Part shown: positions 46,212 through 57,736 of the stretch, piece after piece
Layout: each line of letters opens with the position of its first letter
How positions within the stretch are numbered: the first letter of the stretch is position 1
Position numbers and translations under genes: made by a program
The notes under the pieces: model-generated
Database searches by the model: none
The model's input: the letters and a program-made list of their open reading frames with translations, nothing else
What the model was told of the DNA's origin: nothing
Assembly: GCF_963169125.1 (NCBI RefSeq)
Contig: NC_084795.1
Span: forward strand, 189,322,214 to 189,386,213
Direction of reading: 5' to 3'
Origin: Humulus lupulus
Taxonomy: Eukaryota; Streptophyta; Magnoliopsida; Rosales; Cannabaceae
DNA: 64,000 nucleotides

Positions 46212-47840
46212 GTAAGAACTTCTTTAGTTTGTAATGAATTGCACGGTTTTTCTATTATTTGGTTCATAATTTGAAAAACCATTAGTTAGATGATTTAATC
46301 TATATATGTTTATATTATATGCAAGAATTACAAAGCCATCCTGTACTTGGTGTAAATGCATCATAAGCCAAAACAAAACTAGATCAAGTTGTAAAAACTT
46401 TGTAAACCAGATTTTAATGTCCAAAAAATGATATAAGCATCTACCATGTTAATGTGGTACTAGCCATTTTACTTGAAAACTTTCTTTTGATAAATTTGTT
46501 GCAGGGACCTCTATGCTTAGTACATTTCGCATACTCTATTGTCTTGCTGTAAATTTATACGATGTCAACAATTAACAAAAGTGGCTGCATATCTGCTTAG
46601 ATTTGAGTTACAATGTAGGTACACTACACTCTAATCATTTTTTGTGTTTATCTTCACATATACGTATTTTGATCGTTGAAAAAACGAATTTAATAAAAGA
46701 TTGATTTATGATGTTAATAGTAATATTCGCTTTAAATATTTATGTTCTAACCCCTAACGACAACTACTCATTTATATTCAAATTCCAAACCTAGCAAGCT
46801 TATAATTGTCAAAAATTTAGATTTAAAACTGGTCTACCTACTATTTTCTGCATGATTTGATTGATATTAAAAATATAGTTAGGCTTTAAGTTTATATAAG
46901 TTTCATTTCTTAATGTATATTATCTTTTTAATAGTACTTGTTTGCTAAATAAGATACAATTATGTGTAGTGCTTTCATGCTATAAGACACAAAAAAAAGG
47001 AATAAAAAGCTATAAGCCTAAAGTATTATAGTCCAAAGGTTATTAATATTCAACTTTATAAAACATAAGATTTGAATTATAAGTATACTAACAATTATAT
47101 GTAATATTCTTTTATATTTGCCTATGTTAACAGTGTTAACAACAACCAATAACCACAGATTGTGGTTTCTATTGCATGAAGTATGCTAAGGATCTCATTT
47201 CACAACAAAAATCCAGAGCAAATCTATCGAATAATGAAATAATTAAATGTGTTTACCTTTTAACTTTCATAAAGTTATATTTTAATTACACATATATTTG
47301 AAATCTAACTTATAATTTCAATTATTTGTAGTTCAATTCAGATTTATTGTATACTAATGCTGAACTTAATGAAATTCAAGAGGAGTGGGCAAAATATATT
47401 CTACTGTTTCTCACTAAATGATGGCATGCATGTTCAGTACCTATGTGAGGGGATTTAGTCATTTTTTGAACTTTGTATTTCTTTTATTAGAAATTTTAAG
47501 AACTAATCAAATATAAAATCAATCTAACAAATTATAGGTTGAGTTAGTTTAGCTTTTTGTTGAGGATACTTTGCTAAATATCCATTTTATGACAAACTAA
47601 TTTTTTTAGAACTGTGCTAGATATTCATTTTATGACAAACTTTTTTGGAATTATGTATTTCTTTTATTAGAAAGTGTTAGAATTACTCAAATACTAAGTT
47701 AATGTACCAATGCTTATTTAATTTAACTTTTGATGTGCATTCTTTTACTGCAATTGCTGTGTTGATTTTAAAACCAGGGGCATTCACATCATATCTGCAT
47801 TGTCCTCTGGTGTGGAAACTTTGTGACAGTTAGAAAGTGT
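46212..47840. other. CACTA-2 interior right of the captured exons
   Basis: AT-rich, with several splice-like borders (tttgttgcag at 46495-46504) that may be further introns of the captured gene. I cannot recognise more exons with confidence. Nothing else seen. Confidence 0.45.
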
Positions 47841-50800
47841 TACCATAGAGAGTCAATCACGACAACTATTAACTGTCGGCGATGCCAGCAACGACGACAC
47901 CTAATAACTGTCGGCGTTGCCAGCAACAATGACACCTAATAACTATCAACGTAGCTACTCCTACGCCGACATAGGAAAATACAATAGTGACGGTTAAAAC
48001 TATCGGGAAAGCTCATTTTTGTAGTAGCGCATAAGCATACTTTTTGTGATCATGACATCTCTATTATCCATGTCACATCTTGAGGTAACCAGTATAAGTG
48101 GGCTGGTAAAACCTCCTCCATGAGGTAAATAGGTAAACAGATGCTTGAATAACCTAGGCGCATCTACCCTTTGAGCTACATCATATCCTTAGTAACTCCT
48201 TTGTTGCGTTGCGTTCAACACACTGTCAACCTTCTCTTTTCATTCATCATACAAGCACATGTAATCCAATTCACATCAAAAAAAAAAAAAAAAAACACAT
48301 GTTGCATCATACTTGTAATAACATATCAAGATGGAATTCTACTTTTCCATATCACTTGGTTTATCATCAAAACATAACATCATCATGTATATAACACATT
48401 ATTTTTTGTAACATACACATCATACTATTTTAAAGCAAATTCTATCTATCTTCCTTACTTCAGGTCTAAGCAAAACAAAAAAGAAAATACGCACAACGAG
48501 CATAAAATTATAACCAAACGTTCGTCTCTTAGAATCACTTAAGACTACTCATGCTCAACATACATACCCCACGTGTGCATGCACACGTGGCACAAGTTGA
48601 ACCATAATAACAAACATACAATATTTCCACATAAAATAAAAAAAGAATAATGTTAATTCTACATATTAACCCTTTATGGTTACAAAGTAAAAGTCATGTG
48701 TTTGAACAATAGGCATATATTTTAACGTAAAAATGCATTTGCATGCGACATGCATACGTGAGAGCGTTCTTAAAATTTAACGTTCTAAAACGATAATTCC
48801 TACATACTTATTTCTTGTCTTTCTAAACAAAATTCAGCAACCTAATTTATTTACCATTAATTATTTCTCTAAATTCCAAAATTTGTTATACAAATTTTAA
48901 TACAACATATTTACTTTATAAAATAACTCATTTAGCCTTTTCTTATTTCTCATAATATAATAATTCTATTTATTATTTAAATAGCATAAAAAAATTGTCA
49001 CAAAATTTGTAGCTATTTAGAATAACTAAATAAGTTTATTGTTTACTTTATTAAATAATTTCACTAATCTCTTAAAAACATAGCATGTTTTTAAATGTGA
49101 AAATTTATAAATAACGTGTGGAAAAAAATTACATTTTCATATATATCATTTAAGACGTAAATTATTGGGGTATAGAACTTATTCATCTTAGATAAAATAA
49201 TCATTTTTCTTAATAATCCAAAGTTTCAACAACTCATAATTTGTTTAAAAATCACAAATAAATTTAAACCATAATCTTTTTCACATTTTAAATAAAGAAA
49301 ACTGCACATAAATAATAGTATAAAAAATACATATTTACATTTTGAGAATACCACATTCATCATATACTTATCTCATTTAAAAGACTTTTCTTACTATTAA
49401 CCAAAAATTCCAGCAACTATAGTATTCAATTAAAATCACAAATTTGGATTAAAAATATATTTTCTTTCATAAAATATACAAAAATTATGCATGTAATAAT
49501 TTGATAAAAACACCATTAACATATGAAATAATATACCCTTTTATTTACATAAAATCAGATACCATTTTGAGAAATCATATGTGCATTTCAAAACATTAAT
49601 TTACCATTATCATCACAAATTATTTTTAAAAAAAAAACAGCAAGCACAATTAATAGAAAAATCACTTTCAATTATGTTTAAACAATGCTTAGACCAAATC
49701 TTCATATACCAACTAGATCATTATTTGCAAGGGACTTAAATACCAATACTCAAATTTAACAAAATAACGTAACATATTTGTAATTATTATATGTGACATC
49801 AAATACAAAAAAAATAATCAACATGCAATGATATTCTCTATAGGTTGAAATCCATATGAACAACAATCATAAAAAAAATATCAATAATCTCATTCACATG
49901 AACTTTTCTACACCTCTTTTATGCCTTTTAATATTACCATTAGCATGAATTAAATAATAAAATCATCTTAAATCATACACACAAGGCTAAAAACTTCATG
50001 GCACCAACAATGATAATAATACCAATAAACTCATTCCAAAATCCTCATATCATGACCCTTCCATCAACATCCATCAAAACATGACAAAACCCATAATACA
50101 ACTAAATCCCATCAAGGCTAGAATTCCCTATCATTCAAAGCCAAAATCCAAACTCAAACCACTATCAATAATGAAATATTCAACAAAACAAATATCAAGG
50201 CTAAGATTTACTACTTGCTTTGTGATGATCAAGACTCAATATATGGAAAGATGGCAATCACCCTCTTGGTACACCTACGGTTTTTCGAACCCACACAAAG
50301 AGAGAAAAGCCAACAATGACCAAGAACAAAAGACTTAGCAAATCAAAAGATGAGGAGATGAACTAGAGAAGAAAAAATATAAAAACTCAAACAAATACCC
50401 TAGGATTTGAAATCATTTCTTCTTCTCTTCCTCCTTTCTCTTATTATCTTTCTTTCTTTCTTTCTCTCTATTTCACGCACTCTCTCTCTCCTCTCCTCTC
50501 CTCTAGCCGACGACACCACAAGAGCAAATGGGCTCTTCTTTCTTTTCTTCCCTATTATCTAACCCTAGAGGAAATAACTAGCCTAATGGGAATGAGAAAG
50601 TTTCCCAAACCATTTCTTCGAATTTAGGCCTAAAATTCATTTTTAATAAAAGAATAATTAAAAGCAAAATGTCAACAAATTCCCTTACCCAAAATAGCTT
50701 TAGTCATCCAATTTTAATTTAATTGATTTGAAAATAAATAGGAATAAAATCCTTCCCTTTCCCACTCCATTGTTGTCCACCACTCTCCCTTTTCCTCTTA

Positions 50801-51130
50801 TTTTTTTTTAATATCTTAATTAAATAAAATGAAAAGAAAATAATGTGTAGGAAAAACTATTGCATGCTCACCATGCAAGTATGCACATGCACACACCCAA
50901 TTACTCATGTGCATCACTACTTACCATGTACCTTAGTGCATTAAACAAAATCTTATTTTACTTACAAATTAAATTAATTAATTAATAAATAAAACAACTA
51001 ATAATTAAAATCACATAATTCCTACCAAAAAATTCAAATAATTAAAATAAATTTCTAACACTTAACAATTTTTAATAAAACAAAGCACAAAATTTATTAA
51101 ACTAAATAAAAAAAGTTTTGGTGCGCTACA

Positions 51131-54100
51131 ATATACCATTTTTAAAAGGAATTTCGTCCCGGAATTCTTTCTTACCAAATAACTCATGGTATCTTTCTCT
51201 CATGTCTTCCTCCAGCTCCTATGTTGCTTCTTTTTCAGTGCTATTCTTCCACAGGACCTTAACTAATGGAATCCTTTTGGATCTCAGTTCCTTGATTCCC
51301 TTTTTGATGATATGCTCTGGCTGTTCATCGTATCTCATGTCCTGCTTCAGTTGTAACAGCTCATAACTTAGAACATGAGAGGGATCTGACACGTACTTAT
51401 GCAACATCGAAATGTGAAAGATGTTATGTGTTTCGGCTATTGCTGGGGGCAGTGCTAAACGGTACGCAACTTGCCCTACAATGTCCAAAATCTCAAATGG
51501 ACCAATAAATCTTGGGCTCAACTTCCCTTTCTTCCCAAAACTCATAACACCATTCATTGGAGAGACTAAAAAAGACACAAACTCGCCCACTGAAAACTCG
51601 ATGTTTCTTCTCTTAAGGTCAGCGTAGCTCTTTTGCCTACTTTGAGCAATAAGCATCCTTTGGTGAATTTTCTCGATTGCCTCGTTGGCTTCCCTAACTG
51701 CCTCAAGGCCTAATATTTTCTTCTCCCCAACCTCATCCCAGTGCAAGGGAGATATAGACTTGCGCCCATAAAACATCTCATAGGGAGTCATCCAAATAGT
51801 GGACTAATAGCTATTGTTATAGAAGAACTCCATTAGGGGTAGATATCGACTCAAAAATTCTGAAAATTCCAATGCACAACATCTCAACATGTGCTTTAGA
51901 ATCTGTATAGTCCTCTCAGACTACTCATCGGTCTGGGGATGAAAAGCGATATTGAACTTTAACCTTATACCCATGGATATCTATAACCCCTTCCAAAAGT
52001 TCGACGTGAATATTGACATTCGATAAAAAATAATTGACTTTGGAACCCCATGAAGTCTCACTGTCTTGCTCACATACAACTCTGCATACTTGTTCGCTAA
52101 GTAGGTGGTCTTAACTGGTAGAAGAAGGGCGAAATTAGTGAGCCTATCTTCTATTACCCAAGCAGAAACATGTTGTTTTGTGGTCCTAGGTATCCCTACC
52201 ACAAAATTCATTGCTATTTCTTCCCATTTCCATTCCGGAACATAAAGTGGCTGGAGTAGCCCTGTTGGCCTTTTGTGTTCAACTTGCACTTGCTGACATG
52301 TTAAACATCTGGCAACAAACTCAACAACATATTTCTTCATTCCAAGCCACCAATACAACACTTTAAGGTCTTGCTAATTCCTTTTCGACCCTGGATGTAA
52401 GGAACATGGTGTTGTATGCGCCTCTTTCATAATACTTGCCTTAATCTCATCATTATTAGACACACAGATCCTATCCTTATATCACAGTAATCCACCATTA
52501 AACAAAGTGAAGTTATCGCTACTACTTTCTTATACCAAAACCTCTTGCTTCATTAAGGCTTTATCTACCTTGTGGCCTTCTCCGATTTGTTCTAATAGGG
52601 AGGACTGTAGAGTGAGGTTCAATAATAGCGTTAATAATTTCTTTCTGCAGAGGTGTCTCTATTGTACTCAAAGCTGAGACACTTCCATGTCCTTGCCTAC
52701 TCAATGCATCTGCCAACACATTGGTCTTGCCTAGGTGGTATAGAATTTGCAATCATAGTCCTTTAGTAATTCTAACCACCTCTATTGTCTCATATACAAC
52801 TCTTTCTGAGTGAAGAAGTACTTCAGACTTTTACGATCGGTGATTATCTCACACTTATCTCCATAAAGGTGGTGCCTCAATATTTTTAGTGCGAACAATA
52901 TTGTTGCCAATTCCAGATCATGGGTGGGGTATCTCTGCTCATAATCCTTGAGTTTTCTCAAGGCGTATGTTACCACCTTCCCATTCTGCATCAACACACA
53001 ACCTAAACCATTCTTTGATGCGTCACAATACACCACGAACTTCCCTCGCTCCATGGGAACACAAAGGACAGGTGCAGAGATCAATTTATCCTTCATAGTT
53101 TGAACACTTTCTTCACATTTCTCAGTCCATGCGAACTTCTGGTGTTTGCGGGTCAAGTTGGTCAAGGATGTGGCAATCTTCAAAAAACCATCAACAAATT
53201 TTTGATAGTACCCTGCTAACCATAAGAAGCTTCGAACCTCTGAGGCATTCTTTTGTTGGGGCCAGTCTCTGATAGCCTCGATCTTTGCCAGATTCATTGC
53301 TATTCCATTCTTGGAAACTATATACCCTAGGAAAGTCCTTGTTCCATCGAAAATTTACACTTAGAGAACTTAGCGTATAGTTTATGCTCTCGTAGTCTAT
53401 TTTACATCAACCTCAGGTCTTCCTCATGCTCTTCCTTAGTCTTTGAGTAGATAAGGATGTCATCTATAAACACTACTACAAATTTATCCAAGTAGTCCTT
53501 AAAAACTCTATTCATCATGCCATGAATGTCTCTAGGGAATTAGTGAGTCCAAAAGACATCATTAGGAATTCATAATGTCCATAACGGGTTTTGAAAGCTG
53601 TTTTAGGAATGTCTCCTTCCTTCACATTCAATTGACGGTGCCCAAATCGTAGATCAGTCTTTGAGAGCACTGCTGCCCCTTGCAGTTGATCAAAAATATC
53701 ATCTATCCTAGGAAAAGGATATTTATTATTAATGGTGGCCTTGTTGAGTTCTCGGTAATCGATGCACATTCTCATGCTTCCATCCTTCTTTTTCACAAAC
53801 AGGACTAGTGCCCCCCATGGTGAATGACTAGGTCTTATGAACCCCTTATCCAAAAAAATTTGTAGCTGAGTCTTGAGTTCCTTCAACTCTACAGGTGCCA
53901 TTCGGTAGGGTGCTTTAGATATTGGTGTTGTATCTAGTGCAAGTTCGATCACAAATTCAATTTCTCTATCTGGAGGTAAACCTGGTAAATCTTCGGGAAA
54001 CACATTCGGAAGCTCACAAACGATGTGGACACTTTCTGGTTTCATCTTTGTCCCCATAGATTTATCCACCACACTGGCCAAAAATGTCGAATATCCATGT

Positions 54101-54450
54101 TGCATCATATTCTGAGCTTCCAGTGCTGATATAATAGGTGTACGAAATCTTGCCACTTCTCCCTTAAAAGAAAAGAGTTCTCCTTCCTCTGGTCTGAATT
54201 CCACGGTCTTTTGTCGACAGTCTATCATCGATCCATATTTGGATAACCAATCCATGCCATGTATGGCGTCATAGTCTGGAATGTCTAACTCTATGAGGTC
54301 TGTCGGGCACTCTCTGACCTCTACTGTTATAGATGCTGATTTTAACCACCTAGTTGAAGACATAATGTCTCCTAATGGTAACATTGTACTAAAACAACAC
54401 TCAAATCGTTTTCAAGGGATACCCAATTTATCAATCACATTCATTGCAAC
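51131..54450 (-). pseudogene. E5 pol: protease, RT, RNase H, integrase, chromodomain, broken
   Basis: Reading right to left: protease to about 54190 ([20 protein letters not shown]). RT 53990-53400 with [32 protein letters not shown] and [10 protein letters not shown] near 53475. RNase H 53100-52780 ([30 protein letters not shown]). Integrase zinc domain 52420-52290 (HTTPCSLHPG, CLTCQQV). Core with MNFVVGIPRT (first catalytic Asp now Asn), IIFYRMSIFTSNFW (second Asp lost) and SERTIQIL. C-terminal part 51791-51219 ([19 protein letters not shown]-type block HNIFHISMLHKY) and a chromodomain to about 51185 (EHIIKKGIKELRSKRIPLVK, VLWKNSTEKEAT). Stops and at least two frameshifts. Confidence 0.92.
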
Positions 54451-55749
54451 CTAAGAGTGAGTCTCTCCAGAATCAATAAGGACTCTACATATCATAACAA
54501 AAATAGGGAGTTGACCTGTGACCACGGTGTTACTATTGCATGCTTCCTTTTGGGTCAATGCAAAAACCCTCACTAGCACAAGATTGTTATTACTGTCTTG
54601 CCCCGCTTTCCACTGTGGGCAATTCTTCTTCAAATGGCCTGCTTGACTGCACTTATAACATTTGTTGATGCTAGCCTGACATTCTCCCAAGTGTCGTTGC
54701 CAACATTTATGGCATCTAGGGTGCTCAACTTTGTTATTCTGGTGATTTTCCCGATTACAATCATTGTTGTGACTATTACGGTTGTTGTGATTATTGCTAT
54801 TTGTGGTCGGGGGTCTAGGCCTCGTATCATTGCCATTGTTCTGCCCTTCATTAGCCTTCCTCTTATTGCCCTCCTCATGGAAGCCCTTATTTTTGTTGGC
54901 CTCCCATCTTGCAGCACTGTCCTTCCATATATGATCCACCAAGTATTCCGCTTCAAGTGCCTTATCCAACACCTCAGCATAACTAACCACCTCAGCACTG
55001 GTCATCTTGACATCTCTATCAATCATCGGCTTAAGTGCTCTCATAAACCTTTGGAACCGCATGGGTTGGGTTGGTACTATCTCAGGTGCGAACCTAGCCA
55101 ACCTATCAAACTTATGTGCATAGTCGGTAACAGAAATGTTCCCTTGAACCAAATTCATGAAATCGTCCACCATGGTTTCTAACACAACCGCACTGTAGTA
55201 CTTCTTGCCAAATTCCATAACAAAGTGAGCCCAGGTCATAGTATTCAAGTCACGAGTCTGCTTCACCACATCCCACCATATTCTTGCATCCAACTTGAGT
55301 AGGTGAGCTGTACATGAAACCCTCTGATGATCCTTCAACTCCATGTGATCAAAGATGGCTTCTACTGACTTCAACCAATCCTCTGCCACCATAGGGTCAA
55401 CTTTACCTTCGAATCTAGGTGGGGCTTGCCTCCTGAAGCACTTATAGATTGGCTTAAACCCATAAGCCATAGGCAGTGGTGCAGGTGGTGGTACTGGAGT
55501 CTTAGGCTGTGCCACCGGTACCTGGGGCGCTTGGGGTACTTGCCTGGCTTGAGCCAACTCCTCATCCCTCTGTATCAATTGTTCTCTCAACCTTGCTATT
55601 TCTGCAACCAAATCCATGGTTGGTGCAGCTGGGGCTGGTGGCATTCCCAAATCAGGAATTTCTGCAGCGTTAGAACTTACAGAGGCACCTCTTCCTCGAC
55701 CTCTCTCTCTTCCCCTGCCTCTTCTTGCTCCTCTTCCTCTCGTTGACAT
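54451..55749 (-). pseudogene. E5 gag with start of protease (432 codons open)
   Basis: The ATG at 55749 starts MSTRGRGARRGRGRERGRGR, an Arg/Gly-rich N-terminus. A coiled-coil-like MDLVAEIARLREQLIQRDEE follows, then a Pro-rich linker. The capsid domain is at residues about 105-260 (PPRFEGKVDPMVAEDWLKSV, ARIWWDVVKQTRDLNTMTW, FMRALKPMIDRDVKMTS). An Asn-rich linker precedes two zinc knuckles, CHKCWQRHLGEC and CYKCSQAGHLKKNC. The protease motif follows in the same frame as LIDSGETHS, where Ala of DSGATHS is Glu, then a stop at 54451-54453. Gag alone looks intact, the best-preserved chromovirus gag in view; the fused polyprotein is broken. Confidence 0.92.
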
Positions 55750-56052
55750 TATGAAATTCTAAGGAACCAAAAGAAATTCATAAGAGAGGATAAATCGCAT
55801 ATTGGTTTGGTTACTTACATTAATTCATGAAAGTTGTCATACATTCCCCTATCCATACCATTTAGAGTTTGAAAAATGAGAAAATATTAAACAATAATAT
55901 CCAAAGTTTGTTCAAAATTATTCAAAAAATTCAAACATCCAATAAAGTGTTTAAATAACTATAAGAAAAATCCATAACTTCTTAAGGATTTTTTTTTAGA
56001 AAAGTCCCATTTTATTCGTTAACATTTATTGAAAGAAAATTTGAGACGAGCT
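55750..56052 (-). other. E5 leader between extra ORF and gag
   Basis: AT-rich with a poly-T run on the minus-strand complement (tttttttt near 55990). No coding signal. Confidence 0.6.
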
Positions 56053-56580
56053 CTAGTCCTTAATCGTGGACTCATCCCCTGAGCTGCAGTCGAAGATGTC
56101 TTCTAGAATGTGGAACTAATCAAGAGCGCTAGCCAATGTCCTTATCCTGGCGCTCACTTTTGGTATGGCGTATATAGCTTCTTGACACGACATATCCCCT
56201 TCAAAATCTTGCACCGTCTCGAATCGTTCCTCCATCCCTCTATCATCTTTCTTTACCATGACCGGCTCTAAACGTCTAATATCGTAATTGTCTACGAGGT
56301 CATAAATCATGTATTCGAATGTGCTGAAGTCCAAATCATCCTGGACGACATCGTGTCATGCCATGGTCAACTAGAGGAGAGCCTCAGGATATATAGACAG
56401 CGATTCCCTTAACAACCAGTATTGCTCAATGGGCCACAGCAACACCCCTCTCTTGTTAATCAATCATTGGATACGATCGCAAACTACATCTGTCATTTTC
56501 AGTACGAAGATCCTCCAATCGTCGTGATCCTTGTCGAGTTGAACCTTAGGTATCGCATGAATCTCTTTGAGTAATTGTGT
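56053..56580 (-). pseudogene. Extra ORF in the E5 leader, upstream of gag
   Basis: A reading frame of about 175 codons lies between primer site and gag, on the gag strand. It reads, in order, DKDHDDWRIFVLKMTDVV, PIEQYWLLRESLSIYPEALL, DDLDFSTFEYMIYDLVDN, KKDDRGMEERFETVQDFEG, EAIYAIPKVSARIRTLASAL and ends GDESTIKD, broken by four stops. The last 72 codons from the ATG at 56334 are open apart from one stop. An intron-like GTAAGTACTTG begins just upstream, near 56676. E0 encodes a related frame in its leader (9735-10002). It is acidic at the C-terminus, with no zinc knuckle or known motif; function unknown. Confidence 0.55.
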
Positions 56581-56735
56581 TCTTAGTGATTCTAAACCGC
56601 AATTACAAAACTACAAAATTTACAAGTAGAAAAAAAATATAGATAACATTTAGAGCAAGTACTTACGACGCAGTGAGGTGAGATTTTTCCGTCTTTAACA
56701 TGTATAGGGAGGGTCCTTGGAAACATGAATGATCG

Positions 56736-56749
56736 TCTCTGATACAATT
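56736..56749 (-). other. Primer binding site of E5, mutated
   Basis: The minus strand reads aaattgtatcagag next to the LTR end; TGGTATCAGAG is expected. Confidence 0.75.
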
Positions 56750-56905
56750 TGTAAAATGCCCTATTCTATTACTTTGTAGAAACGTCACTTATCTCATGGA
56801 CAAATAGAAAAATACCACTTAAAAGATAAACTCAGTGGGGCCTTAATAAAACATTCAAGTTTGGGCCCAATAGTTTAAAATAAAATATAATATTCATATG
56901 CAATG
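56750..56905 (-). repeat. E5 5' LTR tip, cut by E6
   Basis: Starts TGTAAAATGCCC on the plus strand and parallels 37227-37380 to atattcatatgcaatg, where E6 starts. In the 3' LTR copy the next bases are tttaaagaaaataaaag. Confidence 0.92.
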
Positions 56906-57681
56906 TGTACGCCTTGGTTTTCCCACGGGCTGTTTAGCAGGACGAGCCTCGGACTAAACATGATTTAGTTCGAGGCTCCCACAGGCCAGAGGCTCTATTT
57001 CCAGGACGGGGCCCTTTCTAGCTCGAGGGAGTCCTGTTTCCAGCTCGCACTTGTTGCACCAGGAGCTGGGAATAACATCCGGCGACCACTGACGGATAAG
57101 CTCGGGTTATGGATTGCTCCGGTAGCGAGCTTCTCAGGAAGCTTTGACCCTATGGGAAGTCAACACGCAAGATAAACGTGCATACTCCTGCCATCACGTG
57201 TCCGATATCCCCCTGACTTCTCGGACACGCAGCAGGAACGTGCGTATTCAGACACCCACGGACGAGTTGGGCCGTGCGGCCCATTATCTCCTTCCATTCT
57301 GATTAGAGCACACTTGTGTGTCAGGTTTAGGAATTAATCATGAATATCACAGACTTGATATGACAAATGGTAAGGTCACGGGATGACCTCCCTACCAACT
57401 TCCAGGTGCCTTCTCCTATAAATATGGAGACCCTGGGAGTTGATAGGGGTTGGAAAAATAGTCTTTTAAGAACTATATACTTTGTAAACCAATTACCCAG
57501 AGAATATCAATAATATTGACTAGTGGAGTAGAAGGATTTTAACCTTCGAACCACTTAAAAACGTGTCTCAAGTCACCTAGTTCTTCCCCCAAAGATTTCA
57601 TATCTGTGACGGTTCTACTTTTAGTACTAATCTCTTTCTCTTCTTCTCTTAATTATCTGTTGCCGAAGAACCGCGTCAACA
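56906..57681 (+). repeat. E6 5' LTR (776 bp)
   Basis: TATA box CTATAAATATGG at 57416-57427, followed by a transcribed tail that ends gaaccacttaaaaacgtg ... gccgaagaaccgcgtcaaca, closely like the ends of the 7768-8538 and E4 LTRs. Confidence 0.95.
57416..57427 (+). promoter_or_regulatory. TATA box of the E6 LTR
   Basis: CTATAAATATGG about 265 bp before the LTR end, a position typical of the U3/R border region. Confidence 0.7.
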
Positions 57682-57704
57682 GTTTGGTGCTTTCATTGAG
57701 AGCA
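57682..57704 (+). other. Primer binding site region of E6
   Basis: gtt followed by TGGTGCTTTCATTGAGAGC, identical to the site of E3. The tRNA is not assigned. Confidence 0.8.
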
Positions 57705-57736
57705 AGTCCGATTAGTACAACCACAAACATACAACT

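Larger units (their letters stand above)
37741..48029. mobile_element. CACTA-2 transposon with captured beta-galactosidase exons; TSD CAT
   Basis: The left end is CACTACTACAAAATTGAGCT; the right end, complemented, is CGCTACTACAAAAATGAGCT, 18 of 20 identical. CAT at 37738-37740 and 48030-48032. Subterminal repeats with ccgacagt, tgtcggc and gtcgctattgac occur at 37800-38025 and 47860-47990. Own length without E3 and its extra TSD is about 3.8 kb. No transposase is visible; it carries a piece of a host-type gene, so it is a non-autonomous gene-capturing element. Confidence 0.9.
37227..51130 (-). repeat. E5 3' LTR, split by CACTA-2
   Basis: Plus-strand ends TGTGAAAC (37227) and GCGCTACA (51130). 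Own sequence is 37227-37740 plus 48033-51130. It is AT-rich and non-coding; it includes A18 (48278-48295), a ctttctttcttt run (about 50450) and a tctctctcctctcctctcc run (about 50480-50505). Large LTRs of this kind carry a long transcribed leader. Confidence 0.88.
37227..56905 (-). mobile_element. E5: minus-strand Tekay-like chromovirus with very long LTR, truncated by E6
   Basis: 3' LTR 37227-51130 (3.6 kb of its own sequence, split by CACTA-2). Internal region 51131-56749 with integrase, RNase H, RT, protease, gag and a leader ORF reading right to left. The 5' LTR tip is 56750-56905. The first 150 bases of both LTRs on the plus strand match closely (ctattctattactttgtaga, aaaataccacttaaaagata). 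The left target site is acatt (37222-37226). The rest of the 5' LTR should lie beyond E6, off-window. Confidence 0.92.

Noticed and set aside
46224..46424. Minus-strand open frame of 66 codons next to the captured exons
   Set aside because: AT-rich chance frame in intron-like DNA of the captured gene fragment.
54598..55182. Plus-strand open frame of 194 codons with hydrophobic stretches
   Set aside because: It is the complement of the E5 gag knuckle and linker region; the membrane-like runs come from the reverse of Asn/His-rich codons.
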